Assembly: GCF_030019085.1 (NCBI RefSeq)
Contig: NZ_JASEFJ010000005.1
Span: 49,600-113,599 of the forward strand
Direction of reading: 5' to 3'
Length of the DNA stretch: 64,000 nt
Source of the DNA: Methanoculleus sp.
Lineage (GTDB): Archaea; Halobacteriota; Methanomicrobia; Methanomicrobiales; Methanoculleaceae
A program made the translations under genes and the position numbers. Below are positions 11,257 through 19,020 of the stretch, in pieces. The notes below the pieces were generated by a model, which searched no databases, was not told the DNA's origin, and saw nothing but the letters and a program-made list of their open reading frames with translations. Numbering within the stretch: the stretch's first letter is position 1; each line of letters starts with the position of its first letter.

Positions 11257-11628
11257 ATGGCCATACGCGGGATCAGCAGGGATCTGCTTGCGATACTCTT
11301 TGAACTCGGGCGGCAACACCATCCAAACGAGTTTCTTGCGGTTTTGCGGGAGCGGAACGGTGTAATCAGCGATCTCGATCTTGTGCCCGGCACCATCGTT
11401 GGGGGGGAGAGCGCCTCGTTCTTCATCGATATGCTTCCGCTGGATACCCATCAGGCCGGCAGCGCCCACAGCCACCCGAACGGCGTCCTATCCCCCTCAT
11501 CGGCGGATCTCAGGTTCTTCCCCTCGGTGGGACGCTACCATATCATCATCGGCCACCCCTACACCCAGGCAGACTGGCGGTGTTACCGCGCGGACGGGAG
11601 CGTTGCGGACCTGGAGGTGGTTGGATGA
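11257..11628 (+). CDS. JAMM/MPN+ metalloprotease-like protein
   Basis: A 123-residue stand-alone JAMM domain with the complete zinc signature: Glu25 (NEFLAVL), then His71-x-His73-Pro, six residues, Ser81, two residues, Asp84 (AHSHPNGVLSPSSAD). Archaeal members remove ubiquitin-like SAMP proteins or process sulfur carriers. Its stop codon overlaps the start of ribL (ATGA), so the two are coupled, an odd pairing functionally. Length is normal for small archaeal JAMM proteins. Confidence 0.88.
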   Translation: MAIRGISRDLLAILFELGRQHHPNEFLAVLRERNGVISDLDLVPGTIVGGESASFFIDMLPLDTHQAGSAHSHPNGVLSPSSADLRFFPSVGRYHIIIGHPYTQADWRCYRADGSVADLEVVG

Positions 11629-12077
11629 TCCGTGTGGTCGCGACCGGGACTTTTGACATCCTCCATCCCGGACACCTCTACTACCTGGAGGAGTCCCGGA
11701 AACTCGGCGACGAACTCTATGTGATAGTGGCGCGGGATGCGAACGTTAAGCATAAGCCAAAACCGATCATCCCGGAGGACCAGAGACTCCGGATGGTTGC
11801 GGCACTGAAACCGGTGGATCATGCGGTCCCTGGCGATCTGCATGACATGTTCAGGCCGATAGCGGAGATCCGGCCAGATATTATCACGCTCGGGTTTAAC
11901 CAGCACTTCGATGAGAAACGTCTCCGCCAGAACCTGCGGGAGCGTGGACTCGATGCCGAAGTAGTCCGGATATCCGCTTATTCTGGCTCGCTTGCCAGTT
12001 CATCAAAGATAATCGAGCGTATCCTGAACACCCGGTATTTGAGCAGCGACCCGGGGTGTCATGGCAGGGAGGGGTGA
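11625..12077 (+). CDS. ribL: Archaeal FAD synthase (FMN adenylyltransferase), RibL
   Basis: A 150-residue nucleotidyltransferase. The N-terminal VVATGTFDILHPGHLYYLEE contains the HxGH motif, and the C-terminal SGSLASSSKIIERI is the SSSxI adenylyltransferase motif. In archaea RibL adenylates FMN to FAD. The ATG at 11625 overlaps the JAMM stop; an upstream extension of 15 residues in the same frame lies within the JAMM gene and is not family-like. ribC and ribH occur elsewhere in this window (40.7-41.7 kb). Confidence 0.9.
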   Translation: MIRVVATGTFDILHPGHLYYLEESRKLGDELYVIVARDANVKHKPKPIIPEDQRLRMVAALKPVDHAVPGDLHDMFRPIAEIRPDIITLGFNQHFDEKRLRQNLRERGLDAEVVRISAYSGSLASSSKIIERILNTRYLSSDPGCHGREG

Positions 12078-12116
12078 TCCCGCCTTCGAGAGAGCACCAG
12101 CAGGTGACGTCGGTTC

Positions 12117-12797
12117 ATGCGACAGATTGAGATATTGGGCGATGACGATGCCGATGAGCGGACGAACGTGTTGAGAGTCCTGGTTCCGTTCCTGCTCTGC
12201 GGTCTCTTTCTCGTTGTCGTCTGGTTCTTACTACCGGTTGAAGGCTGGTTCTTTCTCTTCGTTATGATGGTCGCCTATGTTGTCCCGCCGCTTGGTCGCG
12301 AGTCGATCATACCTCTCTGTATCCTGGGGGGGATCCCCTGGTGGCTGACTGCGTTCACCATCGTCTTCCTGGACTTCGCCGGCGGGCTTTTCATGGCCTG
12401 GAACTTCCCGCTGGTCCTGCGCATACCTCGTGTCGGCCCCTGGATCAGTCGGTTTGTGGAGGCGGGGAGGTCGTTTCTTGACAGGAAGCCATGGCTTGAG
12501 AGGCTCTACTTTGTCGGGCTCATAGCTTTTGTGGCGCTTCCCTTTGACGGTTCGGGGAGTATAGTTGGATCCGTTGTTGGGCGGATGCTCGGGATGACCA
12601 AGGCGGAGGTCCTCTCCTGTATCGTCATCGGCGCTGTTATCGGGAGTTATGCAATCGCTCTCGGCATTGACTGGGTTGTAAACCTGATCCCGCCAGGAGC
12701 CGGGTTTCTGGTCTCGATTGCCGTCTTCCTTCTGATCGGGGCCACGCTTCTTGTGGCCTACCGGAACTACTATCAAAGGCCGGAGGCGGAAGCCTGA
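12117..12797 (+). CDS. Integral membrane protein, small multidrug export (COG2426) family
   Basis: A 226-residue membrane protein with about five to six hydrophobic helices. The block VAYVVPPLGRESIIPLCILGGI and the following VFLDFAGGLFMAWNF are characteristic of the COG2426/Sm_multidrug_ex family. The family name is historical; transport activity is poorly supported. It sits 39 bp after ribL in the same orientation. Confidence 0.75.
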   Translation: MRQIEILGDDDADERTNVLRVLVPFLLCGLFLVVVWFLLPVEGWFFLFVMMVAYVVPPLGRESIIPLCILGGIPWWLTAFTIVFLDFAGGLFMAWNFPLVLRIPRVGPWISRFVEAGRSFLDRKPWLERLYFVGLIAFVALPFDGSGSIVGSVVGRMLGMTKAEVLSCIVIGAVIGSYAIALGIDWVVNLIPPGAGFLVSIAVFLLIGATLLVAYRNYYQRPEAEA

Positions 12798-13011
12798 GTG
12801 CGGCCCCCCGGCTCGAGATCTCGCAGAAATGGTGACAGGCTCTTCTTGCAAACCCGTTCACCGATGGCGGGGAGTGAGAGAGAACCGTGCCATGGCGTAG
12901 ACGCGATTTCACCCGGACGCCGGAGATGCACTCCCGGATACGGATCGGGGAGGGGCCTGAAGGTATTGGTTTGACGGTCTCCGATCGAGAAGCGGAGAAA
13001 GATCGGTCGAG
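12798..13011. other. Intergenic stretch, convergent 3' ends
   Basis: 214 bp between two convergent genes. No plausible ORF, RNA or repeat was seen. It probably contains the terminators of both genes, but no clear T-run is present. Confidence 0.4.
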
Positions 13012-13698
13012 TTAGACGCTATCCTGCAACCTCTTCCAGACCCCGTTCCGCTCGATGATGACCCAGTAACGTCGCAGTTCGGCTTCCGCCTCCCGATAGT
13101 CGGGGTAGCTGTCTGCGACCAGACGCCAGAACCTCTGCGAGTGGTTCTGCTCGCGCAGGTGGGCAACCTCGTGGATGACAATGTAGTCGCGCAGCGAATC
13201 CGGGAGGGCTATTACCCGGAGGTTGAAGTTCAGGTTGTTGAGCGTCGAGCAGCTCCCCCACCGCGTTCTCTGCATCTTGATCGTGATCCGGCCAACCTTA
13301 TGGCTGAGGGAGTCCGGATGGGCCTCAATCCTCTCTGTGACCTCCTCCATCAGGAGCGAGGTGAGGTTTTGCCTCAGATCCCGTATGGACGGGCAGGTGA
13401 CGGTCTCCCCGGTGGTCTCGATTGCGAACCGCGCGCCAGCGAGCAGGTGGTGGAACCGTCCGTGGAGGAGAAGCAGTTCCTCCCGCCCGCACCCTTCTGC
13501 GGCCAGTCGGTCGAGTTCTTCGCGCCGCCTCTCGATCCAGCTGGCATTACGCTGCAGGAACCCATCGACGTCAAACGACGGCGGTGCGACAACGCGCAGG
13601 TTTCCGTCTGGCTGCACCTGGAGGCGAGCTGCGCGTACCCTTTTGCGAACGACGGTCACATCTCCCCCGGGGATGCTTCCCTCCTCTTTCCGTTTCAT
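13012..13698 (-). CDS. YgjP/DUF45-type zinc metallopeptidase
   Basis: A 228-residue protein with the zincin motif in HEVAHLREQNHSQRFW: HExxH plus the downstream His, and the conserved RWGSCS block (TRWGSCSTLNNLNFN) before it. This is the YgjP/SprT-like WLM-related metallopeptidase family, often encoded near restriction or DNA-repair genes in bacteria but not here. The frame is open for 50 further codons upstream, but MKRKEEGSIPGGD at 13698 is the natural start; the extra part would overlap the divergent promoter region. Confidence 0.85.
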   Translation of the reverse strand: MKRKEEGSIPGGDVTVVRKRVRAARLQVQPDGNLRVVAPPSFDVDGFLQRNASWIERRREELDRLAAEGCGREELLLLHGRFHHLLAGARFAIETTGETVTCPSIRDLRQNLTSLLMEEVTERIEAHPDSLSHKVGRITIKMQRTRWGSCSTLNNLNFNLRVIALPDSLRDYIVIHEVAHLREQNHSQRFWRLVADSYPDYREAEAELRRYWVIIERNGVWKRLQDSV

Positions 13699-13828
13699 GC
13701 AGGCGTTATTGGGATGTCTGGAGGGAAAAAACCTGATCCGGCACGTACCTATACCTGATGATGACAAAGAGCTACATGGGGTTTCCCGCTCGAAGATGCG
13801 GGCGGGTTGCGGAAGGACGGTAGCGACC

Positions 13829-14404
13829 ATGAACGAGAAGGAACTCAAGATCGGCGATATAGCTCAACTTACTGGGCTCACGGAGCAGGACGTCCGGAGC
13901 CTAATTCAGACCTACGAGAGTCTCTTTACCTACCGGACGATAGGCCGGGTCAGGCTGTTTCCTCAAAGAGCGGTCAAGATCGTCAGGGAACTGGCGGAAC
14001 TATCCGGGAAAGGGCTTTCACCGGAGGAGATCACGCAGGAGGTAAAGTCCGGGAAGAGATCGGCCGCACCGGAAGAAGGGCCGACAGAAGAGATCGGTCC
14101 TGCCGCCGCCTCGCTCCCCCCCGAGGTGGTCATAGATCTCGGGGTGATGCGGGATACGCTTGCCATGCAGGAACGCCGGATCGCGCGCCTGGCTGAGGAA
14201 CTCGATCGTGAACGCCAGGAGAGGGCCAGCGAGACCGCTCAACTCCGGAAAGCCATCGATGATCTGGAGGAACGACTCTCTGAACAGAAGAGGCACCTTG
14301 CACTGGTTGCAGAATGGGTGGACTACTTCGACCGGCAGATGGACGATTTGACCCGCCCGCTGGTCGAGAGGTTCCGGAGGCGGGTCACGAAAAAAGGGGA
14401 GTGA
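13829..14404 (+). CDS. MerR-like winged-helix regulator with C-terminal coiled coil
   Basis: A 191-residue protein. Residues about 4-70 (KIGDIAQLTGLTEQDVRSLIQ ... RVRLFPQRAVKIVRELAEL) are a MerR-type helix-turn-helix with the wing. A low-complexity Glu/Pro linker follows, then residues about 115-175 are heptad-rich (RIARLAEELDRERQERA), a likely dimerising coiled coil. No effector-binding Cys or pocket is visible. The frame is open much further upstream, but the ATG at 13829 begins the domain exactly. Divergent from the YgjP-type gene with 130 bp between starts. Confidence 0.8.
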   Translation: MNEKELKIGDIAQLTGLTEQDVRSLIQTYESLFTYRTIGRVRLFPQRAVKIVRELAELSGKGLSPEEITQEVKSGKRSAAPEEGPTEEIGPAAASLPPEVVIDLGVMRDTLAMQERRIARLAEELDRERQERASETAQLRKAIDDLEERLSEQKRHLALVAEWVDYFDRQMDDLTRPLVERFRRRVTKKGE

Positions 14405-14441
14405 TCCCGGGATGGTTCGTCCGGTTGGCGTTTGCCTGCTG

Positions 14442-14882
14442 CTATCTCATCACGATCTGTATTACCGTTGGATACCTACCCACTATGGCATAGACAAGGG
14501 GTTTTGCGATCCATACCCGGCCCTCATGCATCCGCCGGAGATGGCTGATCTCCCCCAGATGCTGGAGTGCCTCTACCGCAGCATCGTCTGCAAGAAAGAG
14601 ACTGTCAGGAACTGTTGAGTCGAAGTAGAAGAGGATCGGGAGCCTGAGCCTACGCTGCAGTTCGGCGGGGAGCGCCTTTTCCAGTCTGAGAAGGACGTCG
14701 CGGTCGAACTCATAAAGGTCTCCTCCTTTTGTGACGGACGATGGTTTATCCTCTGAGAGCAGGGTTGAGAGGTGTTTACGTTCCGCAGCAACGCCGTTGT
14801 TGATCCTGCCGATCTCAAAGCGCATCCATCGTAGGAGTGTCGACTCCTCGCCAGATGACGGTCGCCCGGGCATCAGTATCAT
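14442..14882 (-). CDS. DUF61/UPF0216 family protein
   Basis: A 146-residue archaeal conserved protein. The FDRDVLLRLEKALP block followed by LRLPILFYFD is the signature of DUF61 (UPF0216), found across euryarchaeota and without a known function. A TATA-like element, ATATAT around 14939-14946, lies upstream of the ATG on this strand. Convergent with the MerR-like gene. Confidence 0.8.
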   Translation of the reverse strand: MILMPGRPSSGEESTLLRWMRFEIGRINNGVAAERKHLSTLLSEDKPSSVTKGGDLYEFDRDVLLRLEKALPAELQRRLRLPILFYFDSTVPDSLFLADDAAVEALQHLGEISHLRRMHEGRVWIAKPLVYAIVGRYPTVIQIVMR

Positions 14883-15212
14883 GCTCCCTCTGAGTGTTCG
14901 CTCATCCGGTTCTACTGATAAGCCCTCTCATCTCATCTGATATATAACTCGCCCTCTCTTCCCGACAGGATAAATCCGCGGGCTTCCATGAATGAGAGGC
15001 CCCGGGCCTGAACTTTGGTTCTGGCACTCCTCGGCGACGTGATCCCGCCGCTGTTCACGTGAGGTATCCTGTCCTGCTCGTGGCAGGCGCAAGCCGGGAT
15101 ATAACCCTTGTAATTGCCTTTAAAGCCCAGAACAGGGGTTTAACCCGGATGACCGCGGTAACGGAGCGTGAAGATATTTCTTTTTATACGGTCAAATACA
15201 ACGATACAAAAG
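14883..15212. promoter_or_regulatory. Divergent intergenic region with TATA boxes for DUF61 gene and GS fragment
   Basis: 330 bp without a credible gene. On the minus strand an ATATAT box near 14939-14946 serves the DUF61 gene. On the plus strand TTTTTATAC at 15180-15188 is a good archaeal TATA box some 25-30 bp before the GS fragment start, so the promoter of the broken gene looks intact. The GC-rich middle (about 14,980-15,120) shows no RNA that I recognise. Confidence 0.5.
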
Positions 15213-15566
15213 ATGAAAGATTCTGAGGTCATTATGAACCCGAACATGCTGGTACGCTTTCTCAAGAAAGATCCAGCTGAATTTACAAAAGAGGATATCA
15301 TCTGTTTTTGCGAGGCGAACGGTGTTGAGATGATCAACTTCCGGTATGCTGCAGAGGATGGCAAACTCAAGACCCTCAACTTTGTCATCACCTCGCGTGA
15401 GCACCTCGATACCATCCTCTCTGACGGTGAGCGCGTAGACGGCAGTAACCTCTTCTCTTTTATAGAGGCCGGGAGCAGCGACCTCTACGTGATCCCCCGT
15501 TACCGCACAGCGTTCATGAGCCCGTTTGCCGAAGTGCCGACGCTTGAGATCCTCTGTTCTTTCTAG
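15213..15566 (+). pseudogene. Glutamine synthetase N-terminal fragment (truncated)
   Basis: About 117 residues (from ATG 15213; alternative start 15234, MNPNMLVRFLKKD) equal the N-terminal beta-grasp domain of type I glutamine synthetase: FTKEDIICFCEANGV, NFVITSREHLDTILSDGERVD, and then SNLFSFIEAGSSDLYVIP, which corresponds to the GSSI-EGF-IEESDMY region. The frame stops at 15564-15566, right where the catalytic barrel should begin. None of the ATP- or glutamate-binding motifs occur downstream. Instead, the next 100 bp encode the end of an MscS channel. I read it as the left half of a deletion scar. A stand-alone beta-grasp protein is the alternative. Confidence 0.75.
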
Positions 15567-15567
15567 A

Positions 15568-15669
15568 GTGAAGTGGGATCTAACCCGTGGGATTCTCGGG
15601 GCTTTCAGGAACGCTGGTATAGAGATCCCATTCCCGCAGGTGGACGTCCATCTGGACAGGGCGACGTGA
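15568..15669 (+). pseudogene. MscS mechanosensitive-channel C-terminal fragment
   Basis: Beginning two bases after the GS stop, in a different frame, the sequence encodes VKWDLTRGILGAFRNAGIE and then IPFPQVDVHLDRAT and a stop at 15667. AFxxAGIEIPFPQxxVHL is the hallmark C-terminus of small MscS channels. No MscS membrane helices exist upstream, so only about 34 codons of the gene survive. It has no start codon of its own. Confidence 0.7.
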
Positions 15670-15740
15670 ACTACCTCCCCGAAGGGGGGCTTCTCGCTCT
15701 GCCCCTTTCACCCTCCCCGCAAGATAAACCCCATTTTCTT

Positions 15741-17210
15741 TTACCGGATATACCCGAAATCGATGTAACCCTTATAGGGGTCGACTGCCAGCAGGCGGAC
15801 ACGTATCCTCTGGCCGACCCGCAGGCCCCGTTCCCCGAGGACAACCTTTCCTTCGGCCGGCGGGTCGATCAGCCGGACATAAGTCCCCTTATCCGAGGCA
15901 CCGGTGACAAACGCCTCAAAGGTCTCACCGATCCGTTCCCTGAGGAGGACCGCCGCTGCTGCCTTCCGGACGAAGCGCTCGACCTTCTGAGCTGCCTTGT
16001 CCCGGCCAGTAAGCCAGGCAGCGAGTTCGTCGAGTTCTTCCGGGGTGTAGGGCGGTTCGAGTTCACCGGTGAGCACGGATTTTACCAGCCGCTGAATGAC
16101 GATATCGACGTAACGCCGGTTTGGTGCGGTGCCGTGGGTGTAGTCAGTGACAGCGAGGGCGAAGTGACCGATAGGTTCTTCCCCGGGCCGAAACGTCACG
16201 TACTCACCTGCTCCCATGAGTTTTATGACGGTAAGTGAGAGGTCAGGGAAACGCTCGGGGTCGGCCGCTTTTTGCCGTATGAGGAAACGGGTGAGAGCCT
16301 CTGCGTCGGGTTCTTCGGGTAGTGCCGTCCCGCGCTCCGCCGCCACGGCCATGATCTCCTCCCAGTACTTTGGTTTGCGGACGACCCTGTGGATCATCGG
16401 GAGACCGGCGTTGTTCAGAAACGATGTCAGCGTCCTGTTCGCCGCGACCATGAACTCCTCGATCAGACAGCGGGCGCGGTTCTGCCGCTGGATGACAAGA
16501 CCAAGCACCCGTTCACCCTCCACGAGCGGTTCGGGTTCGATGGTCTCAAGGACAAGTGCCCCTCTCTCCGTCCGGTAACTCTTCATCCGTGTTGCGGCCC
16601 TGTCCTGGAGGAGGATCTGTTTCATGAGGTCTGGTCTCTCCTGGATCATATCTGGCGCGGGGCCGCTCCCTTCCAGCCAGTCGCCGATCTCCTCGTAGAC
16701 GAGTTTTGCCTGGTTTGCAACTACTGCCCGGTAGACGTCGCCGGGCACAACGTCCCCGTCGGGGAGAACGGTATACTCGATGACCACCGCCAGACGTTCC
16801 TGGCCGGGAAGGAGTGACGTCAGGCCCTCAGAGAGGCGGTCGGGCAGCATCGGAAAGGTCGTAACGCCAGTGTAGACCGCAGTCCCGTTTCTGGCGGCAT
16901 GGTGGTCGGTCTCCGATCCCTTCGGGACGTAGGCGTCGACATCCGCTATCGCGACCATAACCCGGATCTCTCCGCCGGCCCCCTCTTCACAGACCTCGAT
17001 CTGGTCAAGGTCTTTAGAATCGTAATTGTCGATCGACGACCAAAGGAGCGATCTGAGGTCACGAGGGTCATCAAGGGTCGCTGCGAAGACCTTTGGTTTA
17101 AGCCTCTCGACCTCGCGGAGGACGGATGGGGGGAAGGCCGGAACGAAACCGTACTGCTGCATCGCCGCCCAGGCGATGCTTTTGAGGTTAACGGGCTGTT
17201 GATCCTGCAT
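15741..17210 (-). CDS. RNB-domain exoribonuclease (RNase II/R family)
   Basis: A 489-residue RNase II-type 3'-5' exonuclease. The active-site block is RDLRSLLWSSIDNYDSKDLDQ, with the clustered acidic residues that bind Mg2+. The later YTHGTAPNRRYVDIVIQRLV matches the conserved HATSPIRRYADLxxHR region. A C-terminal S1-like segment (about 420-489) is present, while the N-terminal cold-shock domains of bacterial RNase R are absent, so the protein is short. It lies at the distal end of the leftward phosphate gene run. Specific RNA substrate is unknown. Confidence 0.88.
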   Translation of the reverse strand: MQDQQPVNLKSIAWAAMQQYGFVPAFPPSVLREVERLKPKVFAATLDDPRDLRSLLWSSIDNYDSKDLDQIEVCEEGAGGEIRVMVAIADVDAYVPKGSETDHHAARNGTAVYTGVTTFPMLPDRLSEGLTSLLPGQERLAVVIEYTVLPDGDVVPGDVYRAVVANQAKLVYEEIGDWLEGSGPAPDMIQERPDLMKQILLQDRAATRMKSYRTERGALVLETIEPEPLVEGERVLGLVIQRQNRARCLIEEFMVAANRTLTSFLNNAGLPMIHRVVRKPKYWEEIMAVAAERGTALPEEPDAEALTRFLIRQKAADPERFPDLSLTVIKLMGAGEYVTFRPGEEPIGHFALAVTDYTHGTAPNRRYVDIVIQRLVKSVLTGELEPPYTPEELDELAAWLTGRDKAAQKVERFVRKAAAAVLLRERIGETFEAFVTGASDKGTYVRLIDPPAEGKVVLGERGLRVGQRIRVRLLAVDPYKGYIDFGYIR

Positions 17211-17228
17211 CTCTCTGAGAGATTCGTC

Positions 17229-17558
17229 TCAGGGTATAAATAATGGCCTGTAAAATTCTCGCAAACCGCGTTTGTTATGGTAGTAGGCTATCCAACCGGT
17301 TTCTTCCGGCTCTACCGTGGTCAGATGATCCCACGATGGAGGAAATTCCAGGAGGTCCTGCATCGCTGCCGCTCTCTCTTCCCCCCGTATCTCGAGGTGG
17401 GCGGGGTTTTGCGAGAGATAGTATTCGTGACACGCGAGAGAGGGGAGGGGGAACGTATCGTCCCTCAAATGGCGAATCTCCAGCGATACCGTGTCCCAGA
17501 GTGCATCTCCAACCTCTCTGTGAAATTCTGTTCCCGCCCCCTGGCACGGCTTTCCCAT
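17229..17558 (-). CDS. Hypothetical protein
   Basis: A 109-residue ORF between phoU and the RNB gene, same strand, with gaps of 40 and 18 bp. Composition is acidic and aromatic with no membrane helix or metal motif. Three other ORFs overlap the same DNA in other frames; this one is preferred because of orientation, spacing and a natural-looking amino acid composition (for example PPSWDHLTTVEPEETGWIAY). No family is recognised. Confidence 0.5.
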   Translation of the reverse strand: MGKPCQGAGTEFHREVGDALWDTVSLEIRHLRDDTFPLPSLACHEYYLSQNPAHLEIRGEERAAAMQDLLEFPPSWDHLTTVEPEETGWIAYYHNKRGLREFYRPLFIP

Positions 17559-17598
17559 GACTATCCTCCCTCACGACCCACCTGATGGGGATGGTGGT

Positions 17599-18249
17599 TT
17601 ACCGGATCTCGATCCGCTCGCCGGTCACCATGTAATGCACCTTCTCGGCGATCTTGCAGGCGTGGTCGCCGCAGCGTTCGAGGTAGCGGGCTATCATGAT
17701 ACAGTCCGTGCACCATGTGATACTACCGCCGTCATCCTTCATGCAGTCGAGAGACTCGCGGAGGATGTCATACCTGAGGGCATCAACCTTCTCCTCCCTC
17801 TCCAGGATATCCTGTATCACGGAGAGGTCTTCACGCTCGAACGCCGTCAGTGCATCGGTGATCATTCCGATGGTGAGATCTGCCATCAGCGGGATATCAG
17901 CAAGGCGGCCTGAATCCCGGGTATCGACGAGATCGGGTACCAGGACGGCGATATCTTTTCCATACCGGCCGACGCGGTAGAGGTAGGTGTTCATCTTAAG
18001 CGCGGTCGCGATCGTTCGCAGATCCTTTGCCACAGGCTGATACAGTGCGATGAGCCTGAGGCATTTCTGCTCTATCTCGTGATCCTGATCTGCGAGTCTC
18101 TTCTTGTCGCGGTCAAACGACTCGACCATACTCACATCCCTGGTCTCCAGCGCTTTTACCGCCCGCTGGAGCATATCCCGTGCGAGATACCCCATCTCAA
18201 GGACATCTCTTTTCAGAGACCTAAGTTCGCCGTGAAACTTCTCAACCAT
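17599..18249 (-). CDS. phoU: Phosphate uptake regulator PhoU
   Basis: A 216-residue PhoU with two three-helix repeats; the metal-binding E/DxxxD-type motifs are visible as ESFDRDKKRLADQDHEIEQ in the first repeat and RYLERCGDHACKIAEKVHY in the second. It restrains the Pst transporter when phosphate is ample. It is the last pst-linked gene, 7 bp after pstB. Confidence 0.93.
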   Translation of the reverse strand: MVEKFHGELRSLKRDVLEMGYLARDMLQRAVKALETRDVSMVESFDRDKKRLADQDHEIEQKCLRLIALYQPVAKDLRTIATALKMNTYLYRVGRYGKDIAVLVPDLVDTRDSGRLADIPLMADLTIGMITDALTAFEREDLSVIQDILEREEKVDALRYDILRESLDCMKDDGGSITWCTDCIMIARYLERCGDHACKIAEKVHYMVTGERIEIR

Positions 18250-18256
18250 GGTCTTC

Positions 18257-19018
18257 CTACCCGAACCGCCCGGTGATGTAGTTTTCCGTCAGTTCTTCTG
18301 CCGGGTCCTCAAAGATCTGCTGTGTCCTATCAAACTCGACCAACCTGCCCATATACATGAACCCGGTATACTCGCTGGCCCGCGCCGCCTGTTGCATGTT
18401 ATGCGTGACTATGATGACGGTGTAGTCCCGGGCGAGCCTGATGATAAGGTCCTCAATCTTTGCTGTGGCTATGGGGTCGAGGGCGGAACAGGGTTCATCC
18501 ATCAGGATGACCCGGGGTTCGACCGCAAGCGACCGGGCGATGCAGAGCCTCTGCTGTTGCCCACCGGAGAGGGCGAGTGCTGGTTCGTGGAGCCGGTCTT
18601 TCACCTCATCCCAGAGCGCGGCACGTCTCAAGCTGGTCTCGACGATATCGTCGAGCATCTCTTTGTGCCGCTCCCCGTGGATCCTGGGGCCGTAGGCGAC
18701 GTTTTCGTAGATGCTCTTTGGGAAGGGGTTTGGTTTCTGGAACACCATGCCGATCTTCTCTCGGATCGTGTATACGTCCGTGCGATCAGCGTATATGTCG
18801 TCCCCCTCAAAGAGGATCTGGCCGGTGATTCGTGCCGAGTCGATGAGGTCGTTCATCCGGTTGAAACACCGGAGAAGGGTCGATTTACCACATCCCGAGG
18901 GGCCGATCAGCGCCGTGACCGTGTTCTTAGGGACGCGTATCGAGATATTGAGGAGGGCCTGTTTAGGCCCATACCATAGGTTGAGGTCTCTTGTTTCTAG
19001 AATCGTTGAGTCATCCAT
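18257..19018 (-). CDS. pstB: Phosphate ABC transporter ATP-binding protein
   Basis: A 253-residue PstB. Walker [10 protein letters not shown], the PstB-typical [15 protein letters not shown] and [19 protein letters not shown] blocks, signature [16 protein letters not shown] and Walker [14 protein letters not shown] are all present. It powers high-affinity phosphate uptake with the fused PstCA permease encoded 2 bp upstream. Confidence 0.96.
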   Translation of the reverse strand: MDDSTILETRDLNLWYGPKQALLNISIRVPKNTVTALIGPSGCGKSTLLRCFNRMNDLIDSARITGQILFEGDDIYADRTDVYTIREKIGMVFQKPNPFPKSIYENVAYGPRIHGERHKEMLDDIVETSLRRAALWDEVKDRLHEPALALSGGQQQRLCIARSLAVEPRVILMDEPCSALDPIATAKIEDLIIRLARDYTVIIVTHNMQQAARASEYTGFMYMGRLVEFDRTQQIFEDPAEELTENYITGRFG

Positions 19019-19020
19019 GT

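Noticed and set aside
11224..11475. Minus-strand ORF overlapping the JAMM gene
   Set aside because: The plus strand carries the complete JAMM zinc signature.
13223..13828. Long plus-strand extension upstream of the MerR-like gene in the same frame
   Set aside because: It lies antisense to the YgjP-type metallopeptidase, whose HExxH and RWGSCS motifs show that the minus strand is coding there.
14980..15120. Structured RNA in the GC-rich part of the DUF61/GS spacer
   Set aside because: No stem pattern matching RNase P, SRP RNA or a known riboswitch could be recognised by eye.
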